Shown here one piece after another: positions 25,501 through 36,847 of a stretch of 64,000 bases of DNA (the stretch's first letter is position 1; each line of letters opens with the position of its first letter). The translations under genes and the position numbers were made by a program. The notes under the pieces were generated by a model. It made no database searches. It saw nothing but the letters and a program-made list of their open reading frames with translations, and was not told where the DNA came from. Origin of the DNA: Antitrichia curtipendula (taxonomy: Eukaryota; Streptophyta; Bryopsida; Hypnales; Leucodontaceae); NCBI GenBank assembly GCA_951230915.1, contig OX579639.1, positions 9,362,001 to 9,426,000 of the forward strand. The letters are read 5' to 3'.

Positions 25501-26082
25501 AATTCATGGAACCAGTTCATTGTCCGTCCCCTGGTTCATCAAAAAAACAGTTTCTCATGAAATCTGAAGTCCACACATAACCTTCTTTCCTTTCAAACTT
25601 GCATCCTACACCTTTGGATCATGTTGTGATTGAAAGGTTGTGATTGAAGGTTGTGATTGAAGGTTGTGATTGAAAAATCTACAACCGGTTGTGTATTAGA
25701 TAATCAATGAGCCGCTAGTGCAGCTCATTGATCATCCATTACATAATTATTGGAGTCAGGCAGACTTTCCTCTTGGACACTATTGTGATGGTTTTATTAT
25801 ATATAAAAAAAGAATTGCAAGGAAACTCAATTACAAAAATGTAGATTTTGTGAAGAGTCCATTTTTGTACCCATACAAGAAAAAGCAAATAATTCTTTAA
25901 AAGATTTGAATTTTTTTTAAATTATTTTATGCCCAAGCTGTTTTGAGTCTATGATTTTTGTGCAAGGGTAGTGAAGGTTATCAATGTTGCCTCCTCCTTT
26001 GAAGATAGATTCTATGTTATATACTAGACCTAAATATGAGTTTTACAACTCTTTTATCCTTTGCATCACAAGGAAAGGTGAA
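25501..26082. other. AT-rich intergenic DNA
   Basis: The left part has gene-like composition; AT-richness rises sharply after about 25690. Nothing coding was recognised. Confidence 0.45.
25624..25676 (+). repeat. Minisatellite GGTTGTGATTGAA, four units
   Basis: Four near-identical 13-14-base units of GGTTGTGATTGAA in tandem, followed by the palindrome ACAACCGGTTGT at about 25681-25692. Confidence 0.85.
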
Positions 26083-27364
26083 CCCCTAAAATGCCTAGCA
26101 AACCATATTTTTGTGTCAACAGAACTTTGAAGTAAAATAAAAATGTATCTGAATACTATTTTTGGTAATTTTTCAAGTTGAATATATTTTAAATTTTGTT
26201 TTAAACATCAAAAAGTCTATTTTGAAAAGATTTGTCTATGATTTTTCTATTAAAGAATTTTTGCAATTTTTTCTGCTACAAATCTTGATTTTTGAGTATA
26301 AAAGGTTCTTAAAGATTAGCTTCAAGTATGCTAGATCTTCAATAGAAAAGTAAATTAAAAATTCATTTGAAATAAATTTAAAAGTAGATTTTAAGAAGCC
26401 AGAATCAATTATGGTTATACATGTTGCTCTATATATCTTTAACCCATGAAGGACCAAAAGATTCGCATTTCAAATAATAGATGAATGCAAACATGTCGTA
26501 AGCATTTAAAAATGTGTATTTTCATCCATAAATTTTCATACAAAAGTTTTCACTTTTCATACATAAATTTTCATACATAAGTTTTCATACATAAATTTCC
26601 ATACATAAATTTATGTTAGTTCTTTAACATATGTATGGTACAAATTTTTGGAAGAATTTTCTTTGCGAATATAATATTATTTAATAGGTACCAATAGGTC
26701 AGCCCTCAAAAAGTGACCTTTTTCAATTCAAAGAATGACCCTTTTAAAATGACTTGAATCAAAAAATTAAATTAAATTCTTCAAAAATCTCGAAGATTGG
26801 AACTTAACATTTTGAACTTGAATGAAAAAATCCTTCTGAAAATCACAAATATTCAATTTACAATTGATTTTAGAAAATATTTTTAATTTTTTACATCAAA
26901 TTTATTGAAAAATATTTGTGTATTAATTGATCTAATCGTATGTATATGATCTATAAATCATATTTTATAATTATTGACAATATTTAATAATCATCATCAA
27001 ATTATTGTTCTAAGTTATATTTTATTTACAATTTGGGAAATTTGGACTATCCTTAGGTCCTCAAAGACTTAATCTCATATTTTTTTTTCAAAACCTCAAT
27101 TTTAGACTTGACATATAAAAAGAGGATTGAAAGATATCAAATCATTTTCACAATTTTAACACCTAGATGCAACATTATAATCTTTCAATCCATAAGTGAT
27201 ATTGTTCCGTGGGGGAGGGTCCTATTTGATCCATAACATGTCTAGTTTGAATATGTGTAGTCACAATTTTATATAGATTGAAATTTTTTTATCAAAGCTT
27301 GGACTTTTTGTTTAGTTTCAAGCAAACTCTGAGGAGCCTAGAAAAGACCTTAGGCATTTAGGGG
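26083..27364. mobile_element. TTAA-related element with CCCCTAAATGCC ends
   Basis: The ends are CCCCTAAAATGCCTAGC on the left and, read inward, CCCCTAAATGCCTAAGG on the right, a 17-base inverted repeat with few mismatches. The flanks are TGAA (26079-26082) and TTAA (27365-27368). A second left-type terminus (TTAACCCATGAAGGACC at 26439) lies inside and suggests nesting. AT-rich and without open frames. The left end of the insertion at 12801 is the same sequence type. Confidence 0.6.
26525..26612 (+). repeat. Minisatellite TTTTCATACATAAA, about five units
   Basis: Imperfect tandem units of 14-17 bases built on TTTTCATACATAAA, inside the TTAA-related element. Confidence 0.8.
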
Positions 27365-27549
27365 TTAAGATTCTGAAATATTATTAATTATTCAAATGAT
27401 CAAATGTAGAAATATTTTAATAAACACTTGTTTAACCCATAGAGTCCCAAGGTCATTTTTCTGGCAAAAAACACTCAAGACTGCCATTTTTGCTACATTC
27501 ACCCAAAAAAGCAGAATTTTTTTTTAAGAATCTAATTGTAGGATTCTGT

Positions 27550-28766
27550 CACTATAAGAAACTGGTATTTTTTGTGATGTCAGAAAGAATGTGGCTTGGC
27601 GTTGTTTTGACATGAAATGTCACCTAAAATCTGTCATATTAGATGGGTAGAAAACGTGACAATTTTTTAGAAAATATGCTCTTTTTGACTTCTTTTTTTT
27701 ATGACATCTCGAAAAACATGGTCTTCCAAGGTTTCCATGATGCACCATTTAGCGAACAACTCAATACCATGTAAGTGCCATGTGGATGGGCAGTGCCACA
27801 TAGGAAAAAATTTCATCTGTTTTGTTGGTGATGTGGATGCGGGAAAAAGTGAAGTGGACCCATCCAAATCTAACGTGGCATGCCTTGTCATCACATTTAA
27901 GAATTTTAATATTTCTTTTTGAAACTTCTATTTAGACGTTTAGATAGATGTTTTGGAGACATTAATTGTTGCATACCATACCCATAAGTTAAGGTCAATA
28001 AAAGTTATTGATTTAAAAATAAAATAAAACAAATAAGAACAATTGTTGAATTCAACAAGAATTAAAAAACACTTACTATCTAGTACCATCAATAGAATTT
28101 TTTATGGCCAAATGAAGGAATTTCTTCATTAAAAGTTAGTGAGAATTGAGGAATGAGAGGTCCTATTTATATTCATTGTCCGTCCATAGTGAGACAAAAG
28201 ATATGGGATAACTAGAATATGCGAATTTAACTATTGTAAGTTACAATGTTGTTTCAGACGTCTAGACGTTGTTTCAGACATTTTGATCATGTTGTTTCAA
28301 ACATTTTATATTTAACACATATGGATTGTCTCACTTCCTACCACCCCACTTATATAAAGACCATCTCTTTTCATCCATGGTATACATCCATCCATTTCCC
28401 TTTTTTTGTAAAGCATGCCATGTGGCTACCCTTTCCCTAAATTTTTCACATATGGTCAACATTTTATCATAGACTATAGTGATTTTTACTAATTTATCCA
28501 TATTCAAAATTGGTCTTCTTGTTGACGTTGCAGTCTATGTTTTTTTGGATGTTTTAATAAAACATCAGGTTGTCTTTAATCATGTCAAATAAAACGTCAG
28601 CGTCAATAATAATATCAACTTGGGTTTATAGTAACATGCTAATGTTTTTCGCAACATCCACAAAAATCTACCTTGTTGGGCCAAATGTCCTCTGAATTCT
28701 TCATGTTTTATTGGACATTGCATGTTAGTGGACAAACATTGCCCAAAACTTGGTTTTCTTATAGTG
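27550..28766. mobile_element. CACTA (En/Spm-type) non-autonomous element, 1.2 kb
   Basis: The left end is CACTATAAGAAACTGGTA and the right end, read inward, CACTATAAGAAAACCAAG. The flanking trinucleotide is TGT on both sides (27547-27549, 28767-28769), the 3-bp duplication expected for the CACTA superfamily. The interior is AT-rich with a GTTGTTTCAGACRT-type repeat present about three times near 28250-28305. No transposase frame was found. Confidence 0.88.
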
Positions 28767-28943
28767 TGTACTTCACTTGTCTCAAATCATGTGGTAGAAA
28801 TCTCATCAAATTTGACTGTATGGATTGAAAGATATTAGCATTCAAAATTGGACAAATTTATTTTTCCAAGAATATTCTTAGATTGCCTGAAAAACAAGAT
28901 TGTCCATATCTTTTTCATCACTAGTCTAGATAGAATGATTTAA

Positions 28944-29926
28944 TCCCTAGAGGACCAAAGTGAGTTTTTTTGGCAACATAGCAATTTTGGACAACTCACT
29001 ATGAATGAAATTTCTATTTTTTTTCTTCGAAATTTTAACAGAAAAAATTCCCGTGGTATAGCTTTAAGGCCCAACAATTTTCATAACTTTTGACTACATC
29101 GGCCCAAAGTTATTGAATGATATGTAGTTTTCATTGCTTGGCGGGCAACCCGGGCAACAAATAAATCTTCTTTAAAAATCACTCTTTTGAAAAATAAAAA
29201 TTTGTAATGATTTTCTGGATTTCTATATACATGAAAAACTATGAATCATTCCTTTTTAATTAATGAGATGAAAGTTATAAGGAGTTTTAGTTGTGGGTAA
29301 TTTACAAGTAGCTATGAAATCTCCATTCTAAAATAAGCTTTGAAGTCCTTTATTTTACTCAATTTTTAATATTTTAAAAAAAAAAGAAGGATTAGATTTT
29401 TTATTATAACATTGCAACTGTTGAGATTGGCATTTTTCAATTCCATAAATAAAATATTAACAATTTAGTATTTTGAATCAATCTCTACCTCTCTCTGCTT
29501 TCTAATTTTTTTCCTATATGTTTTACAATTACAAATGATCTAAATTTTTTCAAGCATGTAGCCAACTTGCTTTGAAGAATGAATCCAAAGAGTTACAACC
29601 ATTTTGGAATTTTTTTTTATAAAGATCTGACCTTGTGAAGTGCAGCTGCCCTATTTTTTGCAGGGACAAAAAAAGGATTTTTGTCACTTCAAATGCTAAT
29701 ATCTTGCAATCTACACGGTGAATTTTTTCCATATCTTCTCAAACCAACGTAACACAAGATTCTACGATTATATTTGTCCAAATATATATATATATATATA
29801 TATAATTTTAATTTTAATTTTTTTTAATTTTTTAATTTTTTTTTAATTTATAGAATTTGGTACTTGTATTAGAAATGGCAGTTTTGAAGCGTTTTTGGTG
29901 AAAATATAGTCAAAATCCTTTAGGGA
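28944..29926 (+). mobile_element. TTAA-family element, copy C, nested in copy H
   Basis: A 983-bp copy with TTAA on both sides (28940-28943, 29927-29930). The ends are TCCCTAGAGGACC and, read inward from the right, TCCCTAAAGGATT. Removing it with one TTAA joins TAGAATGAT to TTAAAGTTTTATATC, which matches the minus-strand family text GAATGAATCAAAGCTTCACA from copy D. Internal blocks (ATATCTTGCAATCTACACGG, AGAAATGGCAGTTTTGAAG) fix the + orientation. A TA-dinucleotide run lies at about 29786-29803. Confidence 0.88.
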
Positions 29927-30208
29927 TTAAAGTTTTATATCTAGACAAAAATATAAAGTGTTAGGAAAAAATTAAATTTTTCTTTTGTGTTTTTGTGATT
30001 TTTTGTGGCTACTCGTTAACTTGCATTTTTGTCTTTTTGTGCAATAACTTTTGCTTCCAAGCATTGATGCAAATAAAAATTATATTCCAAGAAGCTTATG
30101 TGTTTTTCTAGCTTTACACAAAGTTTTAGTAAATTATGATGAATATTGAGACTATGTGAGCCTACTTGAAGTTGCATTTTGGCCCTTGTAGGGCCAATGG
30201 GACTTTAG

Positions 30209-30636
30209 GGTCTATTTAATATGAATTCATTAGGTATAAAGAATCTCTCGGGGAATCTCTTTGACACATAATCATTGTTTTTAGAATAATTATGTCCTTA
30301 TAACACTTGGTTGGTTCATTTGACATTGATTGGTACTCAAAGCTAATAATTTTGGAGATGAAAATATCATTACATTCTTCAGCCTATTATTATAATTTTT
30401 TAGCACTTGTAAAATATTGAATGCTTTGCATTTGTTTACTTTCCAAACAAAAGATAGTTAGTTTATAACATATATAAAGACAATATGTTTTAATATGCAT
30501 TAAATAATTGTCATATAGAAAAAAAATCTATTCCAATACATTCACAATGCAAAATGTTCACATGCTTGTGATTGTGTTTCCAATATAAGTGGTAGGAACT
30601 AGGCCAAATACTCTATCAATTGTCAAGTTGATAAAC
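30209..30636. other. AT-rich intergenic DNA
   Basis: No gene or further repeat was recognised in this short interval between copy H and the TIR element. Confidence 0.45.
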
Positions 30637-32235
30637 CAACGACGCTAGTTTGTGAGCCTAAAAGCATGAGCTTAAGAGCTGTGAGCGTACACCTTGTGAG
30701 CCCAGAGCATTTATTGAAAAAAACTTTGAACTTTTACGCCAAATGAAGAAAAAGTTGAGTCATTTAAAAAAAATTCTATTTACTATAAAACTTCATCTTT
30801 ATGACGATGGACCTATGACCGTGGACCTATGACCGTGGAAGCATGGTCATCATGTTGGTGAATGAAAATTTCAATTGACCTCTAGCTCCATTTTTTTTCA
30901 TCATGAAATTATTTGCTCAAATTCAAGCTCTTTAAGGGATCCAAAAGAAAACAAATATTTTGAACAAGTGAAAGAGGGTTCATGCAATAAACACCACCTC
31001 CACGGCATGTACAAATTTTTAGAATGTTGCAACCTCTAGTTCCCTCCGAAAAACTTCTCAACGATGAAAGGTGTGACATACATACACACCAGAAATAAAT
31101 AAAATAAAAAATTGAAAAATATAATTGAATTAAAAAATAAAATTGAAAACTTGGTCTCTCTAAAAGGTCTCTCAATTCCCTCTAAAGAGAAATTTTGAAA
31201 AAAAAAATTTGAAAAAAAAGGACTTGAGAAAAAAACTTGAATTTTTTTGAAAAAAAGAGTTTCGAAATTCCAAACTCATATCCCAACAAAGGGGCTCTCG
31301 GTATCGAGAAGGGTTCCTGGCCACGACAGAGTCACAAAAAAAAAATTAAAAAAAAAAAATTAAATTAAATTAAATATATATATATATATTTTTGCGACTC
31401 CAGTACTCCATCACCCCTAAGTGATCTCTCGGTGACGAGACAAGTCTTATATAGGTGACAAAGTTGCAAAAAAAACAAATTAAATTAAATTAAATTTTAG
31501 TATTATTATTTTTATTATAGAGTTCTGAACCCTAGACCCTCCAACTGACTTCTCGTTAGCGAGAAGAGTTTCTAGAGGTGACAACATTGCAAAAACAAGA
31601 AAAAAAAGATTGAAAAGTTGAATTTTTTTTTTTTGAGAGTTCCAAGCTCCTCTACCTCCAAAGGTCTTCTCGATAACGAGAGAGGTTTTTGAGGGTGATA
31701 AACTTGTAAAAAAATTGAAAAAGAGAAAAAAAATTGAAAAAAAAATTGAAAAAAAAATTGAAATTTTTTTTTGAAAAAAAAAGTTTTGAAAGTCCCAAAT
31801 CCCAAACTCTATAAGAGGGTTAATTGTTACTAAAAGATGTTTTTGGAGGTGGTAGAGTTATGGAAAAAAAAAGCTGAAAAAAAATTTAAATTTTTTTGAG
31901 GAGACTCAAATCTCAAAAATCCAAAGGGGCCTCTCCATGCCAAGAGGGGGTCATGATTTTTTAGGGGTGTTTGAGTTGCAACAGTGAAAGGAAAAAAAAT
32001 TAGACAAGGTTTATAGATAAGATTTATAAAGAAGATTTGAAGTCCCTTAATCCTATTTTAGGTCAATTTACATGTTCTCTTAAGTTCTCTAGCTACAAAA
32101 ATCCTAAATTTCTAAGCAACGGTAATAGGTCCACATCCTAAAAATCACTAAAATTTACGCTAGCAATTGCAGGCTCCTAGGCTCCTAGGCTCTCAGGCTC
32201 ACGCTCCAAGGCTCACAAAATAGCACGCCCGGTTG
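30637..32235. mobile_element. TIR element of 1.6 kb with long imperfect inverted repeats
   Basis: The left end is CAACGACGCTAGTTTGTGAG and the right end, read inward, is CAACCGGGCGTGCTATTTTG followed by TGAGCCTTGGAGCGTGAGC. Similarity through GTGAGCCT and GCRTGAGCYTRAGAGC gives a terminal inverted repeat of about 50-60 bases. Possible target copies are ATAAAC (30631-30636) and GTAAAC (32236-32241), with one mismatch. A phrase GGACCTATGACCGTGG is repeated in tandem near 30806-30839. The interior is mainly a tandem palindrome array, with no coding frame. Long TIRs suggest a MULE-like element but this is not proven. Confidence 0.65.
31260..31980. repeat. Tandem array of six units each with a small palindrome
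   Basis: Six units of about 113-152 bases alternate a poly-A/poly-T spacer with a short non-AT block that carries an inverted repeat. Palindromes: CTCTCGGTATCGAGAA (31295), TCTCTCGGTGACGAGA (31425), CTTCTCGTTAGCGAGAAG (31549), TCTTCTCGATAACGAGAGA (31665), a decayed form near 31822, and CTCTCCATGCCAAGAG (31931). The stem TCTCG/CGAGA is kept while loop bases vary. The array lies wholly inside the TIR element. Confidence 0.8.
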
Positions 32236-33269
32236 GTAAACATATTAAAAGAATTACACAATTTATCCCCCCAAAATATTGTTCATTCATGTCATCATTT
32301 TTCTTGTTGAGCATATTTAATATATTGTCCATCAATCCAATCATGAATATCCTTCTTTTTGTATACCACATAAGATTTTTTTCACTAGTCTTTTACCATC
32401 ATCTCTACTTTATCATCGCCAATATTTCTAATTTATTCTCTCTAATTCTCCTATATCTAGGTTAGCTTAGTAATTAATTAAGCAAAATTTGAAGCATGTC
32501 TAATGTTTGTTAAATTTGCATACCAATCTCTTAGAAACAAATAAAATTTTATTTGAAGATTCTAAGTTATTTGTCCACTCTCCTTTGCTAAGAACTAGAA
32601 ATATTCCTAATTAACAATATAAATTTTTTTTAAATCACATATGTGAACCACCACATTGGTTCACATTTTATAAAATAGAAAATATAAACAATATTTGTGA
32701 ATTTACAAGTCTGGAAGTGTTAGTACTCCAGATTAAATCATAACTACAAATTAGGGAGATTTCCGTTAGATAGTGACATGAGCTTTAGGAGTTTAGGGTG
32801 AAAATCTTAAAACTGCAATTAGAAGAAAACAAAGGAAAAATTCTAGGAAAAAATAGTGGCTTAAAACAAAAAAGGCTCTAAGTAAGATTTTGTAATGTAA
32901 TCAAATTAGGCAACTAGTAAAATGTTTGGGAAAAGAAAAATAATATCCTACAAATGAAAAATGATATTAGAGAAACCAAAAATAAATATCAAGTATAAAA
33001 AAAATAAAAAATAAAAAATAAAAAATAGAAAGCTCAAAAATATAAAAGAAAAATGAAAACCAAAATACTACAAGTAGAAAATGAAGCTAAAAGTAAAATG
33101 AAAACCAAAAAAATAATAAATATGAAAAAACACAAAACAAGTTAGTAAACTTAAAACTTTTACTACTAGAATACTAGAATAGTAAGGAACCACTCAAGTA
33201 AGGTAAAAATAATAAAATTGAGGAAAAAATAATAATTTAGAGGGATTTACACTAAATTAGCACAGTCTA

Positions 33270-33302
33270 CGCCAAATTAGTGCACTTTTCACTAATTTGG
33301 CG
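33270..33302. repeat. Perfect 13-bp hairpin with 7-nt loop in a TTAG repeat cluster
   Basis: Arms CGCCAAATTAGTG (33270-33282) and CACTAATTTGGCG (33290-33302) are exact reverse complements. About five related units of the form TACRYYAAATTAGC lie around it (33248-33345). Confidence 0.85.
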
Positions 33303-33654
33303 CATTTTACATCAAATTAGCATTTTTACAATAAAGTAGTGATGGATGAATGAAATTGGAAAAAATAATCCGTTAGGAGGTGGGTACTAGCAAAATTACG
33401 GTTGCAAGCTTTCTCTCTTTCCTCTCTTGAAAACTTTTAAGTGTATTTTTTTTTTGAGGAATGTTGGGGATGTTGGGCGTTTTTGAACATGAATTGTGAG
33501 AAACTAGAAAAGGGAACCATGTAGGACAATTTGTTGAAGTAGGTCCACTTGTTGGTGAAAAATGAGTTTAGGAAAATGAGTTTATCTAGGTCAGATGGGA
33601 AATTAGATTGGAGGATGGAAGAAAATGAAGTTTTTTTTGAAATTGGAAGGGAAC

Positions 33655-33993
33655 CCACCAACTTTGATGGGTGATTGAGGAAGACCGGCAAGGTGGATGG
33701 AGCTGAAACTTAGAGGGGTGGTGCACTTTGAAGTCAACTTTTCAAAAACCTATGGCTTGACAATTTGGATCAAGGACTAAAAAATGATGTACATTTTTGT
33801 GGAGAGAGGTCAACTGCTGCCTTCAAATAAAATTGTCAACTTCAACAGGCAATTGCGGAAGATTGGCAAGGTGGATGGAGCTGAAATTTGGAGAGGTGCG
33901 CCTTGAAGTTAGCTTTTCATAGAGACTAAGCTTGTCTTAATTGAAACAAATACGAGGTAATGGTGGCCCATTTTGTGAAGGGAGGTCAGCTAC
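33655..33993 (+). repeat. Diverged tandem duplication, about 180-bp period
   Basis: Both units share GGCAAGGTGGATGGAGCTGA (near 33687 and 33865), then a GAGGKGYGC..CTTTGAAGT block, then AGCTTTTCAWAGA-like text, and end GGGAGGTCARCT. It is non-coding. Confidence 0.75.
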
Positions 33994-35954
33994 CTTTAGC
34001 AATGATTAGTTGCCCTACTCGTAATTCCTTGTTCTTGTTGGGTGACATTGAATTTAAAATGTAATGCTTATTACAATGTATGGATGTTTTTGCATGTTTG
34101 AATAAATGATTCACTATGGTTGCATGGAATCTTCTTGAGGGAAAGGGGAATGATGTCCTATCATTAAACCTTGGAACTTAGGTTTAATTGCAAATGCATG
34201 AGGTCCATGCATGTTGAATTTGGATGTTTGGAGGATTGGTAGTATGCTGGAATTTTAGGGTTAGATCTCAATTAGGGCCCATTGTGAGGCCCTCAAGGTG
34301 ATTTTTAGGAGAAATTTGCTCTGGTAAAGAAACCTTGGAGACTTAAAAGGATTTGCAAATTCATTTAGGACAATGCATATGAAATTCTGGTGTTGTGGAT
34401 GGATGTGTGTGCTGTAATTCTCCCTTAGGGCTTAATTTGGGCCCTTTTGGTTCCCCCAAAGCCAATTTGGTTGGAATTTTGACCTAGGAGGTTACTTTCA
34501 ACTTCCTAGAACATGTGTTAGGATGGTTATAGGATTTTAGGACATAGAATTGGATGATTTAGGGGTACTGCCCCACATTCACTTAGGGTCGTTTAGGTCA
34601 AAATTTACTACAAAATACTTATATTGCAATCTAGGTAGAGTCCCATACACTTTCCACCAACCAACTCTTGGATGTTTCTTGCCACACACGATGGGAAACA
34701 CTCACAACATATCCTTTACTTTGAATTTTACAATGGATTAGATAATGCTAGGTAGAGAGTCAAGAGGATCAAGAGCATTGCGGGATAAAATGCCAAGTCT
34801 TAATAGTTCATTATAAACATTCCTATTTGTATTTCTTGCAAAAAAGAAATATCCCTATTTGGACAAGGTGTAGAAAGATGGACAACATTATGAGTTATTA
34901 TGTTTTTCTAACTATCTAATTGAATGGTGACTAATCTACCTCAAAAGCTAAATTTGGCTTTATGTAACTATTTCAACACACAATTGTTGGAAAAGACCTA
35001 ATGATACAATAACAAATAGTTGTGCAATAAGAGTTTAATTTCTATCTCAATAATGATTGCTCACTTTTGAAATGAGGTCCTACTCAAACTTCCTCACATG
35101 TAGCTTTTGTTGAGCTCTTATAGAAGGGGTCTCTTCTTAGTTTCAACGAATTGAAGGGGTTGTCCCTTAATTGTCATTTATCCTTTGTGTTAGGTCATTT
35201 TCAAAATGACTTGTACATAATGCTTGCATTACTTTATGGATCGAATAGATTGCTTCAATCTTAACGTGGTATGTTTCTTCCAAGATAAACTCTATTTCCT
35301 TTCATCCGACTTTTAGGAAGGCAATCATGGTATAAGTCATATAGTTTGAATGTGAGACAAGTGTGCTACAAGTAATGAGAGTGTGGCAAGTGTGTGGGAT
35401 ATTCTAGAATGTCTTTGAAAAGGGGGTCAAACTAAAGAGGTTTGAGTGTACTTGAAATGTTGTGCTTCAAGAAAAAGGGAAACACAACAGGATTGCAACT
35501 AAGCAAATCTAGAGGAATTGCAAATCAAACCAATTTTTGCTGCAATTAAAGAAGGACACTAATTAACCAATCATCTTTTTAGGCCAAGGCTCTTCCACAT
35601 ATATTGTAAAGTTAGTACGTAATTAATTAGAGCATCATTCCTTAGTCCAACCAAAATCAATGTACATCAATGCCATGATGAAGGGGCAACTCTAAAAACA
35701 TTCCCCAATGCAATTGGTACTGGCCTCTCTCTTTATTTCTAGGCTTTCTATTTTCTTTTCCAAACTTGATAAGTTGGCAAATTACTATAGTTTGGCTCAC
35801 AATAGGAAGGTATGACAATTATAAATCTTCCTATTACTGCAGTGCCAATTGTACGCTAATTAGTTGTACATAACTTCACTTGTTAGCTTAACAAACACTA
35901 TGTAAGTGGCTTAATTAGTAGTAATCTAGTATGGACGGACATGGAGTTTATTAA

Positions 35955-36843
35955 CTTGTAAAGGACCATTGTTCCCTTCGGGGACAAAATGGATTTCAGG
36001 CAAGTTCCTATGACCTCAATTTTTAATGAATTTTTTTGAAACTTTCTCATAAGATAGATAAACTTCTTGGCTTTGTGGGAATGTAACTTTTATTTTAATC
36101 GGTGACCGGGAACAAAAATTATGGCATCTGAAACATAATTTTCACTTCACAGAAAAAAGAATCCAAAAAAACATGAAATTAAATTTTAAATTTTTTTTCC
36201 TTATAGATCATATTTTTGTCTACATGTGAAGCTTTGATTCATTCCATTTGGATTATTGATGTGAAAGTTATGAACAATCTTGTTTTTTGGGCAATCACTT
36301 TTAGGATTCATTTGTGAATGCAATTTTTGAAATTAATTAATTAATTTTTTTGACAAGGCTAAGTTTGATTGCTAGAACAATCTCAACATTTGGATTATTG
36401 TGTTTCAATTCCATCTTAGAGCGATTAATGATTTTCTTTCAATCTTGGACCTACTTCTACTTGACAAATTTTTAAAGAAAGAAAAACAAACATTTTTCTT
36501 TTGAAATTTTGTTTCCTAGACTTTCAACTCAATTCTTCAATACAGAGTTTTTATAATTCAAAGTCCATAGTGCAAAAAAATTCTACAAAAGGGCTGTCAA
36601 AGTCATCTGAAATTGATTGCTAGTGTTCAAAATTTTGTTTTTTTCAACTTTGAATGCTAATATCTTCCAATCTGCACGGTCAAACTCCATGAAATTTTTA
36701 CCACATGATCTTAGACAAGTAAAGTACAAGATCCTACGATTTGATTCTAAAAAATATATATTTTTTGTTTTCTCAGATGAATGCAGCAGAAATGGCAGTT
36801 TTGGATGCTTTTTGACAGAAAAATGACCTCAATCCTTTAGGGG
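35955..36843 (+). mobile_element. TTAA-family element, copy D
   Basis: An 889-bp copy with TTAA on both sides (35951-35954, 36844-36847). The left end is CTTGTAAAGGACC and the right end, read inward, CCCCTAAAGGATTG. It serves as the most complete comparison copy: GATGTGAAAGTTATG, CAATTCCATCTTAGAGCG, ATATCTTCCAATCTGCACGG and AGAAATGGCAGTTTTGG occur in that order. No open frame. Confidence 0.87.
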
Positions 36844-36847
36844 TTAA

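Larger units (their letters stand above)
27436..30208 (-). mobile_element. TTAA-family element, copy H, minus orientation, interrupted twice
   Basis: Pieces 27436-27546, 28770-28939 and 29931-30208 together read as one copy of the family in reverse orientation. The first piece starts TTAACCCATAGAGTCC and contains GACTGCCATTTTTGC and TTGTAGGATTCTGT. The second contains CAAGATTGTCCATATC and TAGAATGAT. The third contains CTAGACAAAAATAT and GCAATAACTTTTGC and ends GACTTTAGGG. A CACTA element (27550-28766) and copy C (28944-29926) account for the gaps. Some internal family sequence is missing. Confidence 0.72.
32236..35950. other. Long AT-rich intergenic stretch
   Basis: No gene was found in 3.7 kb. 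It includes A-rich simple sequence near 33000-33110, a hairpin near 33270 and a tandem duplication near 33655-33993, listed separately. Composition is milder from about 33350 to 34750 but all frames are short. Confidence 0.5.

Noticed and set aside
29786..29803. TA-dinucleotide run
   Set aside because: A plain microsatellite inside copy C with no further significance seen.
31572..31805. Phe-rich minus-strand frame
   Set aside because: Pure product of poly-A/T runs in the tandem array.
31260..31980. CRISPR-like look of regularly spaced palindromes
   Set aside because: Units are 113-152 bases apart with poly-A/T spacers in a eukaryotic transposon; no repeat-spacer architecture.
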